Shown piece after piece: positions 10,585 through 18,362 of a DNA stretch of 64,000 bases (positions within the stretch are counted from its first letter, which is position 1; each line of letters opens with the position of its first letter). The notes under the pieces were generated by a model. That model ran no database searches. It was not told the origin of the DNA and saw only the letters and a program-made list of their open reading frames with translations. The stretch is from Methylophilus sp. QUAN (GTDB taxonomy: Bacteria > Pseudomonadota > Gammaproteobacteria > Burkholderiales > Methylophilaceae): contig NZ_JADKYT010000001.1 of NCBI RefSeq assembly GCF_015354445.1, forward strand, positions 1,426,001 through 1,490,000, written 5' to 3'. Both the position numbers and the translations under genes were made by a program.

Positions 10585-11906
10585 TGCGCAAGATTTTAAC
10601 CTTATGGCTGCTCACAGCCGTGTGTTCTGTCATTGGCGTGGCGCACGCCGCTGAAGTGATTCTGGCTAACCTGCAACAGCATGGTAGCCAGGTGCAGGTG
10701 GAATTGTTGTTAGATCAGCAAGTCAAATACCGCGTATTCACACTGGATAATCCGTTCCGCGTGGTCATTGATATGGATGCCGTGGCGATCAGCCCCACAC
10801 TCAAAGCCTTGCCATTTCAACTGGATGCGCAGCATCCTTATTTATCCAAAATCCGTATTGCACCATTTACTGAGCATACTACCCGCCTGGTATTCGATAT
10901 CAAGTCCGACATCAAGCCATTGGTGACTGGTATGAATGCAGGCAGTTCGCAACAACGCCTGGCCATTAGTATTGCGCCAGCAACTGGTAATGCAGAGCCT
11001 GCGGTCGCGACACCTGTGTTGACGCCCTCAAAGCAGTTACAAGAAGTCCCGCCAGCCAATAGCGAAGAAAAAGCAGCTGAACCGGCAACCCCGCCATCGG
11101 CAGCCAAAGAGCCTGCGAGTGAAACGCCAGCCGCTACGGCGAATAGCGAAAAGCCAGCAGACAAGCCCGTTGCTGCTGATAAACCAAAACAAGCCAAGCC
11201 TGGCCAAAAACTGATTACCATTGCTGTTGATGCCGGCCATGGTGGCGAAGATCCTGGTGCCAGAGGCGCTAATGGCAGCCATGAAAAAAACATCACGTTG
11301 GCGATTGCGCGTAAGCTCAAGCAGCAGATAGACGCCGAAGACAATATGCAGGCCATCCTGATTCGTGATGGCGACTATTTCGTACCACTGGGCGATCGCG
11401 TCAAAAAAGCCCGCGCCGCCAAAGCTGACCTGTTTATTTCCATCCATGCCGACTCGTTTGTGAACAGCACCGCCAAAGGCTCATCGGTGTTTGCGCTCTC
11501 AGAACGTGGCGCCACCAGTGCTGGCGCGCGTTACCTGGCGAAAAAGGAAAACGCCGTGGACTTGATCGGTGGTGTCTCGCTGGATACACGCGACATGGAC
11601 CTGGCGCGTACTCTGCTCGATTTATCACAAACCGCGACCATTCACGACAGTATTCGCATGGGTAAAGCCGTGCTGGGGCGTATTGCCAAAATCAATACCC
11701 TGCATTCCAAATACGTGGAACAGGCTGCGTTTGCGGTGCTGAAATCACCAGATATTCCGTCTATTCTGGTGGAGACTGCGTTTATCAGTAACCCGGATGA
11801 AGAGTCGAGATTGAATGATGATGGTTACCAGGATAAGTTGGTGAATGCCATTCTATCGGGTGTGAAATCGTACGTGGCGACGAATCCTTCGTTTGCTAAA
11901 AAGTAG
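10575..11906 (+). CDS. amiC: N-acetylmuramoyl-L-alanine amidase, AMIN plus Amidase_3
   Basis: Periplasmic zinc amidase that cleaves septal peptidoglycan during daughter cell separation. The 443 residues show a signal peptide (KILTLWLLTAVCSVIGVAHA), an AMIN targeting domain to about residue 130, an Ala/Pro/Glu-rich linker of about 70 residues, and an Amidase_3 domain to the end. Zinc and catalytic motifs are VDAGHGGEDPGARG, SHEKNITL, ISIHADSF and VETAFISN. Two starts are possible: ATG 10575, only about 3 bases after GGAAGGA, or ATG 10584 (MRKILTL), about 12 bases after it and overlapping the tsaE stop. The gene could equally be named amiB; the AMIN domain fits both. Confidence 0.93.
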   Translation: MPVMRKILTLWLLTAVCSVIGVAHAAEVILANLQQHGSQVQVELLLDQQVKYRVFTLDNPFRVVIDMDAVAISPTLKALPFQLDAQHPYLSKIRIAPFTEHTTRLVFDIKSDIKPLVTGMNAGSSQQRLAISIAPATGNAEPAVATPVLTPSKQLQEVPPANSEEKAAEPATPPSAAKEPASETPAATANSEKPADKPVAADKPKQAKPGQKLITIAVDAGHGGEDPGARGANGSHEKNITLAIARKLKQQIDAEDNMQAILIRDGDYFVPLGDRVKKARAAKADLFISIHADSFVNSTAKGSSVFALSERGATSAGARYLAKKENAVDLIGGVSLDTRDMDLARTLLDLSQTATIHDSIRMGKAVLGRIAKINTLHSKYVEQAAFAVLKSPDIPSILVETAFISNPDEESRLNDDGYQDKLVNAILSGVKSYVATNPSFAKK

Positions 11907-11920
11907 TTCTTACATTGATC

Positions 11921-12480
11921 GGTGCTTTTTCGCCTCTAGGCGAGTCACTTTCTGATGCTTGCCCCTCAGAAAGTAACCAAAGAAGAGGGCACCCAGCCAT
12001 CACGGCCTACGGCTCCCTTGCGTTGCTCAACAAAACAAGCGGTCACGAAACTCGCCCTAGCAGCTTGCACACGACGCAAGCTGCCGCGGAGCTCAAACAG
12101 TCGCTCCCTTATTCCTTGTTTTGTCTGCGCTACTCAGCGTGATGGAATGGGACTTATCTCGCCAAACTCACATTGTCGGAATCTGAACGGTTCAAAAAAC
12201 AGATTGGTTTGTGAAAATCACGAACGGTGGCGCTCGAACGATGTTCGGGGTCCCCATCTGCCGCGCCGAGCAACGCAGGGTTGGCGGGAGTCTTCGGCCA
12301 TCGGCTGTCCGAGTTCCGCAACAAGCCACGTTCCGTGTGGCTTGTCAGGGCGAGTTTCGATGGACGCCCGGCAAGCCGAGTAGCACAGGAAACAAGCGGA
12401 AGTTGGGGTGCATTTCTTTTGGTTACTTGTTCTTTGTGCAAGCAAAGAAAAGTAACTCGCTGAAAGAGCGAAAAGCAACC
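11921..12480. repeat. Inverted-repeat element, MITE-like, non-coding
   Basis: A roughly 560-bp element fills the space between the convergent amiC and SUV3-like helicase genes. Its two ends are imperfect inverted copies of about 73-76 bases: 11921-11993 on the left and 12405-12480 on the right. Aligned as left end against reverse-complemented right end, both read GGT(T)GCTTTTCGC, then CGAGT(C/T)ACTTT, then a GCTTGC centre, then AAGTAACCAAA and GCACCC. Each end carries a small CGC..GCG hairpin and a larger hairpin around GCTTGC. Inside, CGAAACTCGCCCT (12046-12058) pairs with its complement at 12347-12359, and there are hairpins at 12060-12084 and 12321-12345. No protein family is recognisable in any frame. 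It resembles the hypothetical-ORF-generating intergenic repeats found in many proteobacteria. Confidence 0.75.
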
Positions 12481-12503
12481 TGACAACATGCAGCGACCTT
12501 ATT

Positions 12504-14027
12504 TTAACGATACTGCGCTAATTCCGCCTCCCGCTGCGTCTTCCCATATCCCGCCTGTACCCGCAACGCTCTGCTGATATACGCATTCAGCTTTTTCCTC
12601 GCATCATCAATCAACGTTCTATCCGGGAAAACCTGTGGATACTGATACGACAGCCAGCTATACAAGCTCAAATGCTGGCAAATCAACTCGGCCTGCTCCA
12701 GGTATTGTGCCTGTTGTCCATTCAGCCAATCCGGCATATTGGGTAACGACCGCGGTTGTTGCGTGGCGACAGCGGTGATACATTGCATAAAATAATCCCT
12801 TGCAATCGGCACTTGTATCGCCAGCGGTGCGCACATGAGGCGGTATTTATCGCGCATGCTGAGTGTAGGCGCAATTTCATCTATCAGTAATGCCTGTTGA
12901 TACTGCAATGCGGTGACTTGCCATTGCAAGTGCTGTTGGTCGTGTTGCCTGGCATATTGGTTGTGCAAATACTCCACACACTCAGCCAGCCGCCAGGTCG
13001 GGATTTGCTGGCTTAAAGTTTCAATATCACCGCCGCCTAGCGCAATGGGTAGCGCAAACGGCGGCACAGTATCGTCGACTTGCAGCATTGCTTGCAAATG
13101 CCATTGTTCGTCATCTTCGAGTACCGTTACATAGCCGGTGTCATAAAGGCCGTGGCGGCCTGCTCGACCCGCAATCTGGCGCATTTCGGTGGCGTTAAGC
13201 GGGCGTGGGGCGACACCGTCAAATTTATGGATATTGGCAAAGATCACGCGACGGATAGGCAGGTTGAGGCCCATGCCAATGGCGTCTGTTGCCACCAGTA
13301 TTTGTGCTTCTCCACTGGCAAAGCGGGCAGATTCACCACGACGGACTTCTGGCGATAGCGCGCCGTAAATGGTGGCAACGCTTAAGCCCCATTGGCGAAT
13401 GCGTGCTGCGAGAGTCAGCACATCTTTGCGGCTAAAGGCGATAATTGCGTCGCCGGGTTGTAGGGCCTTGTGTAATTTGGCTGCATGGTAGCGTGCACCG
13501 CAAATACTGTGGTCTTCAATCAGCAGCGGTGTCATGCGTTGCAAGTGGGTGAGGGTATAAGACTCACCCAAGGCGTCCAGCACACGCGTGCAGCTTTCTG
13601 TCACGCTATTGGCGCCACAGATAAATACCTGTTTGGCTGGCACGCCCACCAGTGCGGCGGTCCAGGCGCTGCCACGATCTGGGTCCATCAGCATCTGGAT
13701 TTCATCAATCACAGCGACCTCTACCGCCATATCCGGTCGCAACATTTCAATGGTCGAGGCCGTATGTTTGGCACCGGGCACCATCACGCGTTCTTCGCCA
13801 GTGACCAGGTTACACGGTATGCCAGCCTGCATCAGGCGGTCGCGCACTTCCATCGCCAGTAAGCGTAATGGCGCCAGGTAAACGCCAGACGCAGCCTGGC
13901 GCAGGGTTTCCAGTGCCTGGTAGGTTTTACCAGAATTGGTCGGGCCCACGTAAAAATGATGCTGGCGACCCATCTGGCGGGCGAGCGTAAAGTGGGATAA
14001 ATATTGCTGAAATTCGTTGGCGAACAT
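12504..14027 (-). CDS. SUV3-like DExH RNA helicase
   Basis: A 507-residue superfamily 2 helicase of the SUV3 type, named for the mitochondrial RNA-degradation helicase. Motif I reads GPTNSGKTYQAL (about residues 28-39), motif Ia APLRLLAMEV, motif II DEIQM (about 108-112) in the DEIQ form typical of SUV3, and the second RecA domain has LVATDAIGMGLNLP and RQIAGRAGRHG (motifs V and VI). The C-terminal 150 residues fit the SUV3 C-terminal helical region. In mitochondria SUV3 partners an exoribonuclease; whether the bacterial form joins a degradosome is unknown and no RNase gene is adjacent. It stands alone, convergent with amiC across the repeat element and divergent from mutL across 34 bases. 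Confidence 0.85.
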   Translation of the reverse strand: MFANEFQQYLSHFTLARQMGRQHHFYVGPTNSGKTYQALETLRQAASGVYLAPLRLLAMEVRDRLMQAGIPCNLVTGEERVMVPGAKHTASTIEMLRPDMAVEVAVIDEIQMLMDPDRGSAWTAALVGVPAKQVFICGANSVTESCTRVLDALGESYTLTHLQRMTPLLIEDHSICGARYHAAKLHKALQPGDAIIAFSRKDVLTLAARIRQWGLSVATIYGALSPEVRRGESARFASGEAQILVATDAIGMGLNLPIRRVIFANIHKFDGVAPRPLNATEMRQIAGRAGRHGLYDTGYVTVLEDDEQWHLQAMLQVDDTVPPFALPIALGGGDIETLSQQIPTWRLAECVEYLHNQYARQHDQQHLQWQVTALQYQQALLIDEIAPTLSMRDKYRLMCAPLAIQVPIARDYFMQCITAVATQQPRSLPNMPDWLNGQQAQYLEQAELICQHLSLYSWLSYQYPQVFPDRTLIDDARKKLNAYISRALRVQAGYGKTQREAELAQYR

Positions 14028-14061
14028 GCAGTCATTCTACCAAACGGTTTAAAATGGCAGG

Positions 14062-15942
14062 ATGAAAATCCAACTCCTACCCGACCAACTCATTTCACAA
14101 ATTGCTGCTGGAGAAGTGGTCGAGCGCCCAGCCTCGGCACTCAAGGAATTGCTGGAAAACAGCGTTGACGCAGGCAGTACGCAAGTGCAGGTGGCCTTAC
14201 AGCAAGGCGGCATGAAGTTACTCAAAGTGACCGACAATGGCCATGGTATTGCCAAAGACGAGCTAGAACTTGCACTTACGCGGCATGCCACCAGCAAAAT
14301 TCAAAGCCTGGAAGACCTGGAGCAAGTGGGTAGTTTGGGTTTTAGGGGGGAAGCGCTGGCAAGTATCGCCTCAATCTCACGTACCGTGTTGACTAGCCGC
14401 CAGCAATTTGCCAGCCATGCCTGGCAAATTGCTGCTGAAGGCACGCAAGGGCAGGCCGTGAGTCCCGCCGCACTGGATGCAGGCACGATCGTCGAAGTGC
14501 ATGATTTGTACTTTAACACACCGGCCCGGCGCAAATTCCTTAAAACTGAAAACACCGAGTTTGGCCATTGCGAAGATGCGTTTACCCGTGTCGCTTTGTC
14601 ACGGCCCAATGTCAGCTTCTTATTGCAGCATAATGGCAAGGCGATTACGCGCCTGGCGGCCAATACACCACAACAACGCATCACCGACGTGCTAGGCAGT
14701 GAGTTTGCGGCGCAAAGCGTCTGGCTGGAAGAAGAGAGCGGTGGTTTGCGCCTGTGGGGCATGACGGCGTCGCCGACTTACCAGCGTCACAGCCGCGATA
14801 GCCAATATGTGTTTGTGAATGGCCGTTTCGTACGCGACAAACTGATCGCCCACGCCATTAAACAAGCCTATCAGGACGTGCTGCATGGTGACAAGCATCC
14901 AGCGTTCGTGCTGTTTTTAGAGCTCGATCCATCACTGGTGGATGTCAACGTACACCCGGCCAAAACCGAAGTCCGCTTCCGCGAGTCGCAAGCCGTGCAT
15001 CGCTTTATTTTCCATAGCCTGCACAAAGCCTTGGGTAAAACCTCGGCCGAAATTCAGGCTAGCCAGCCCGTGCAAGCGCCGTTTAACCCATTCCGACCTG
15101 GCAATGCGCCGGCTTTTAATATGCCACGTGAACAGGTTGAAATGCCTTTGCAAAGTCGCCCGGCGTTTGGTGGCAATTACCAACCAAGTGTGAGCAATGG
15201 TGCAGCGCTGGCGCAGCAGTTTTACGGCCAGCTCTATGGTGATTTAAAGCCTGCGACAACGGTTGAGAATATGGAAGAAAGTCATTCTTCTGTCGGTTTG
15301 CAGGAAATGCCTGACGCCGAGTTAATTCAAGCAACAAGCGAAGTGCCACAACAATACCCGTTGGGTTTTGCATTGGGCCAATTGCATGGCATTTATATCC
15401 TCGCTCAAAATGCACAGGGCATGGTCGTTGTTGATATGCATGCTGCGCATGAGCGCATTATGTATGAACGCCTGAAAAACGCCCTGAGCGAACAGGCGAT
15501 TGCCACGCAACCTCTGCTGATTCCCATCAGTTTTTATGCGGAGAAGGTTGAAATCGCTACCCTGCAAAGCCTCAATGGCAGCGATACTTTGCAACAACTC
15601 GGTTTTGACCTCGCTACCTTGTCACCAACAACCATCGCCATCCGTGCCGTGCCGACCATGCTGCAAGACGCAGATACGGTGGCGTTGGCGCGCGCGGTAT
15701 TACGTGATTTACACGAGTATGGTGCCAGCCGGGTATTAGTCGAGCGGCAAAATGAGGTACTGGGCACCATGGCCTGTCACTCAGCCGTGCGGGCCAATAG
15801 ACAACTGACGATAACAGAAATGAACGCCTTGCTGCGGGATATGGAAGCGACTGAGCGCAGCGGGCAGTGTAACCACGGCAGACCGACCTGGTTCCAGGTG
15901 AGTCTGAATGATCTGGATAAGATGTTTATGCGGGGGCAGTAG
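14062..15942 (+). CDS. mutL: DNA mismatch repair protein MutL with endonuclease-type motif
   Basis: Connects mismatch recognition by MutS to strand removal. The 626 residues show the GHKL ATPase at the N-terminus (GEVVERPASALKELLENS, VTDNGHGI, SLGFRGEALASI), DVNVHPAKTEVRF closing the transducer domain, a variable linker at about 340-430, and a C-terminal dimerisation domain. That domain contains DMHAAHERIMYE (from about D458), which fits the DQHA(X)2E(X)4E metal-dependent endonuclease motif with Met for Gln, plus ACHSAVRAN and CNHGRPT, the other conserved parts of nicking MutL proteins. It is therefore expected to nick DNA itself, as in bacteria without MutH. A terminator hairpin follows at 15962. 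Confidence 0.96.
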   Translation: MKIQLLPDQLISQIAAGEVVERPASALKELLENSVDAGSTQVQVALQQGGMKLLKVTDNGHGIAKDELELALTRHATSKIQSLEDLEQVGSLGFRGEALASIASISRTVLTSRQQFASHAWQIAAEGTQGQAVSPAALDAGTIVEVHDLYFNTPARRKFLKTENTEFGHCEDAFTRVALSRPNVSFLLQHNGKAITRLAANTPQQRITDVLGSEFAAQSVWLEEESGGLRLWGMTASPTYQRHSRDSQYVFVNGRFVRDKLIAHAIKQAYQDVLHGDKHPAFVLFLELDPSLVDVNVHPAKTEVRFRESQAVHRFIFHSLHKALGKTSAEIQASQPVQAPFNPFRPGNAPAFNMPREQVEMPLQSRPAFGGNYQPSVSNGAALAQQFYGQLYGDLKPATTVENMEESHSSVGLQEMPDAELIQATSEVPQQYPLGFALGQLHGIYILAQNAQGMVVVDMHAAHERIMYERLKNALSEQAIATQPLLIPISFYAEKVEIATLQSLNGSDTLQQLGFDLATLSPTTIAIRAVPTMLQDADTVALARAVLRDLHEYGASRVLVERQNEVLGTMACHSAVRANRQLTITEMNALLRDMEATERSGQCNHGRPTWFQVSLNDLDKMFMRGQ

Positions 15943-15961
15943 CGACCAGGCTGCTGCAAAA

Positions 15962-15989
15962 GCAAAAGGCCAGGTGTCTGGCCTTTTGC
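15962..15989 (+). terminator. Bidirectional terminator between mutL and a PEP-CTERM gene
   Basis: GCAAAAGGCCAG and CTGGCCTTTTGC form a perfect 12-bp stem around a GTGT loop. It lies 20 bases after the mutL stop and just past the stop of the leftward PEP-CTERM gene, whose strand also shows T-rich sequence after the stem, so it can serve both. Confidence 0.75.
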
Positions 15990-16002
15990 GGGGTGTGAAT
16001 GA

Positions 16003-16659
16003 TTAGTGTTGTTTACGACGGCTGATCAAGGAGACCAAGGCCAGGCCAAACATCATTAATGCATAGGTGTCTGCTTCTGGTACTGTGCTGATGCCAGTTT
16101 GAGCAACATTGACGTTGGAAATGGCGAAGTCATTCAACGCGCCGAAAGGGGCTGATGTCAGTGTGTAACTGATTTTGAAAATATCAGCATTGTTACGCGC
16201 GACGCCTAAGTAAATAGCTGTGCCAGTATTGCTGTCTGAGACGCCATCTTCAGTGTATGACTCCAGAATGTTGCCGGAGAAGTCATAAGCCTGGATCAGG
16301 GCGGTAAAGCTGCCATAATAATTTGACTGGATATATGCGCCTGCGCCAAAAATACCGCTATCGAAGTTGAGGGTGATGTCTGGGCCTGCGCTGGACCCTG
16401 TCCACAGCAGAGACTCATTGGCAGGCATGTTGCCATTCCAGCCTGGGCCCTGTTGTGTGGCTTGCAGTGTGCCTGCAGTTGAATATACGCTACCAGTGCC
16501 GCCTGTGTAGGTAAATGCGGTGCCGCTGGTAACGCTACTGATACCGAATTGACTCCATTCAATATCCTGGCCTGTGATGGCTGAGTTTACTTCGACAGCT
16601 GATGCGTCATAACTCACCACCGCACCAATCAGTGCCATCCCCATCATTAACTTTTTCAT
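16003..16659 (-). CDS. PEP-CTERM sorting domain protein
   Basis: An exported protein of 218 residues. The N-terminus has a signal peptide (KKLMMGMALIGAVVSYDASA), the middle is Ser/Thr/Gly/Asn-rich without a family I can name, and the C-terminus is a PEP-CTERM anchor: VPEADTYALMMFGLALVSL followed by ISRRKQH. PEP-CTERM proteins are processed by exosortase (EpsH/XrtA) and linked to exopolysaccharide or biofilm matrix; no exosortase gene is in this window. The anchor uses PEAD in place of PEP, the same variant as the divergent neighbour at 16914, so both likely use the same sortase. The start is followed upstream by a GGGAGACTAGA ribosome binding site. Confidence 0.85.
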   Translation of the reverse strand: MKKLMMGMALIGAVVSYDASAVEVNSAITGQDIEWSQFGISSVTSGTAFTYTGGTGSVYSTAGTLQATQQGPGWNGNMPANESLLWTGSSAGPDITLNFDSGIFGAGAYIQSNYYGSFTALIQAYDFSGNILESYTEDGVSDSNTGTAIYLGVARNNADIFKISYTLTSAPFGALNDFAISNVNVAQTGISTVPEADTYALMMFGLALVSLISRRKQH

Positions 16660-16913
16660 TCTAGTCTCCCTATGTTTTTGTTTAATTGGCCTTTAAAAAG
16701 GTTGCTAAATTTAACATAGATTTAATGTGATGTTAAATAGTCCTTATGGGTAGAGGCCAGGCATTGGCCGTGTTGTTATTCAGCGGATAACGTGGGCGTT
16801 TGCCATCAAGCATGTCGTTTTTCTTTTCTCTGATCATTAAAATTAACCTGTTGCAATTAATGTTAATATAAGTTAATAATAATGGACTTTTATTGTTAAT
16901 TTGGAGAGTGAAG

Positions 16914-17492
16914 ATGAAATTGTTTAAACATTCATACAAGCGCATGGCAGCTGCGTTGCTGGGTTTAGCCATGGCGAGTGGTGTTGCCACCAGTGCACAG
17001 GCTGCGTCTGTTTCAGAGGGCGTGACGGTGATTCCGGGTACTTATTTATTCGATTTTGATGCCGGGTCATTAACAACTGGTCCTGGTGCAGATGTCTGGT
17101 GGGAGCAAATTACGGCGACGAGTCGTGTGTTGAGACCTTATTCAACGGCTCAACTCGCTTATGTAGGCGAAGTGGGGGTTGGTGGTTTGAGTTTTAATGC
17201 ATTGACCGTGAGTGACCTTGAGACGCTGACTTACTCTGCCACTGGCATTAGCGGTGGCGATGTAGGGAATTTGCTAACAGCTAACTCAGTATTTGCGGTT
17301 AAAACGGATGCAGGTAACTATGGCAAGGTATTAGTGACTTTTCCGTTTTTTCAGGCTTACCAAAACAATGGTTTGGGTGTTTACTGGGTAACTATGACGC
17401 CAACGACGGCAGTGCCTGAGGCTGACACTTACAGCATGTTGCTGGCAGGGTTTGGCTTGATGGCCGCTATGGTTCGCCGCCGTACGGCCTGA
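16914..17492 (+). CDS. PEP-CTERM sorting domain protein
   Basis: An exported protein of 192 residues. The ATG at 16914 sits 5 bases after GGAGAG, which decides it over an upstream TTG in frame. The signal peptide region is MAAALLGLAMASGVATSAQA, the central part is a beta-rich domain of unknown function, and the C-terminus reads AVPEADTYSMLLAGFGLM then VRRRTA, a PEP-CTERM sorting tail of the same PEAD variant as the divergent gene at 16003. It is preceded by a very AT-rich stretch with repeated GTTAAT motifs (16853-16880) and followed by a clear terminator at 17511. The matrix role and exosortase processing are inferred from the tail only. Confidence 0.85.
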   Translation: MKLFKHSYKRMAAALLGLAMASGVATSAQAASVSEGVTVIPGTYLFDFDAGSLTTGPGADVWWEQITATSRVLRPYSTAQLAYVGEVGVGGLSFNALTVSDLETLTYSATGISGGDVGNLLTANSVFAVKTDAGNYGKVLVTFPFFQAYQNNGLGVYWVTMTPTTAVPEADTYSMLLAGFGLMAAMVRRRTA

Positions 17493-17510
17493 TCGAGCGT
17501 TTGCAGTGAG

Positions 17511-17534
17511 AAGCCCCGCCTGGTGCGGGGCTTT
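17511..17534 (+). terminator. Rho-independent terminator after PEP-CTERM gene
   Basis: AAGCCCCGC and GCGGGGCTT form a 9-bp stem around a CTGGT-type loop, followed by TTTG. It lies about 20 bases after the stop of the PEP-CTERM gene that starts at 16914. Confidence 0.8.
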
Positions 17535-17541
17535 TGTGTGT

Positions 17542-18258
17542 TTATGCTGCGAGCAGCAGAAATACGGTAGGTTTTTTATGTACATCCGGCAACGCTGATT
17601 TTTTCCAGTCGGCGATGGTTTTGGTCACAATCAATTCATCTTGTGCCGTGATATTGCATGCCACGCATAGCAGCGTGAGCGGTTGCAGGTTGGCAACCAG
17701 GTCTTCCAGCACATGCTGGTTGCGGTAAGGCGTTTCGATAAACAGCTGTGTGGCCTGTTGTTTTCTGGAGTCAAACTCAATGCCTTTGATGGTTTTGATA
17801 CGCTCGTTTTTATCGCTGGGCAAATAGCCTAAAAACGTAAACCGCTGGCCATTGAGGCCGCTAGCCATCAAGCTCAGTAACAAACTGCTCGGGCCGATTA
17901 AAGGCATTACACGTATGCCTTTGTGATGTGCAACTGCCGCTAGTGCGGCGCCAGGGTCAGCAATGCCTGGGCAGCCAGCTTCGCTCATTAATCCTACGTC
18001 AGTGCCTTGCTGTATGGGTTGCAATAATTTAGCCAGGTCTTTGCTCGGCGTATCTTTAGTGAGCACGGACAGGCTTAATTCACGGATAGGCAGCGGGTGA
18101 CCACTTGCAGCCAGGAATTGGCGGGCTGTTTTTTCATTCTCAACAATAAAATGACGCAGGCTGTGCATGCGTTGCACGACTTCTGGCGGGAGCACTTGTT
18201 GCGGAGTGGTGCCTTCAGCGAGAGGGACGGGGATAAAGTATAAAGTGCCGGCAGCCAT
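17542..18258 (-). CDS. RsmI-like SAM-dependent (tetrapyrrole methylase fold) methyltransferase
   Basis: A 238-residue protein of the RsmI branch of the tetrapyrrole methylase fold. It starts GTLYFIPVPLAEGT, where true RsmI has the PTPIGNL loop, and carries the SEAGCPGIADPGA and LIGPSSLLLSLMASGL motifs that bind S-adenosylmethionine. It is shorter than RsmI (about 280 residues) and lacks the C-terminal extension, so it is a paralogue and probably not the 16S C1402 ribose methyltransferase itself. In betaproteobacteria such short paralogues are often found near maf and rpmF, and here both lie within 7 kb. The substrate is unknown; an rRNA target is a guess from homology. Confidence 0.82.
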   Translation of the reverse strand: MAAGTLYFIPVPLAEGTTPQQVLPPEVVQRMHSLRHFIVENEKTARQFLAASGHPLPIRELSLSVLTKDTPSKDLAKLLQPIQQGTDVGLMSEAGCPGIADPGAALAAVAHHKGIRVMPLIGPSSLLLSLMASGLNGQRFTFLGYLPSDKNERIKTIKGIEFDSRKQQATQLFIETPYRNQHVLEDLVANLQPLTLLCVACNITAQDELIVTKTIADWKKSALPDVHKKPTVFLLLAA

Positions 18259-18308
18259 AATATGATCGATAGGTTTTTAAAAGCCGGATTATCCCATGCA
18301 GGGCATAA

Positions 18309-18338
18309 AAAAAGCATTCTTTTGCAAGAATGCTTTTT
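18309..18338 (-). terminator. Terminator of the DUF4139 gene region
   Basis: AAAAAGCATTCTT and AAGAATGCTTTTT form a 13-bp stem with a 4-base loop. It lies 24 bases beyond the stop of the leftward DUF4139 gene and separates it from the downstream RsmI-like gene. Confidence 0.8.
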
Positions 18339-18362
18339 CTGAGATCGCTTGGATGTCGTGGC

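Noticed and set aside
10838-11447. Long reverse frames across the amiC linker region
   Set aside because: They mirror the Ala/Pro/Glu-rich linker of amiC, which has few stop codons in the opposite frame; no protein features.
11955-12489. Several open frames of 75-142 codons on both strands in the amiC-helicase gap
   Set aside because: They run through the inverted repeat element, overlap one another on both strands, lack ribosome binding sites and show no protein family features.
16733-16990. An 85-codon reverse frame between the two divergent PEP-CTERM genes
   Set aside because: It overlaps the start and signal peptide of the gene at 16914 and is low-complexity AT-rich sequence.
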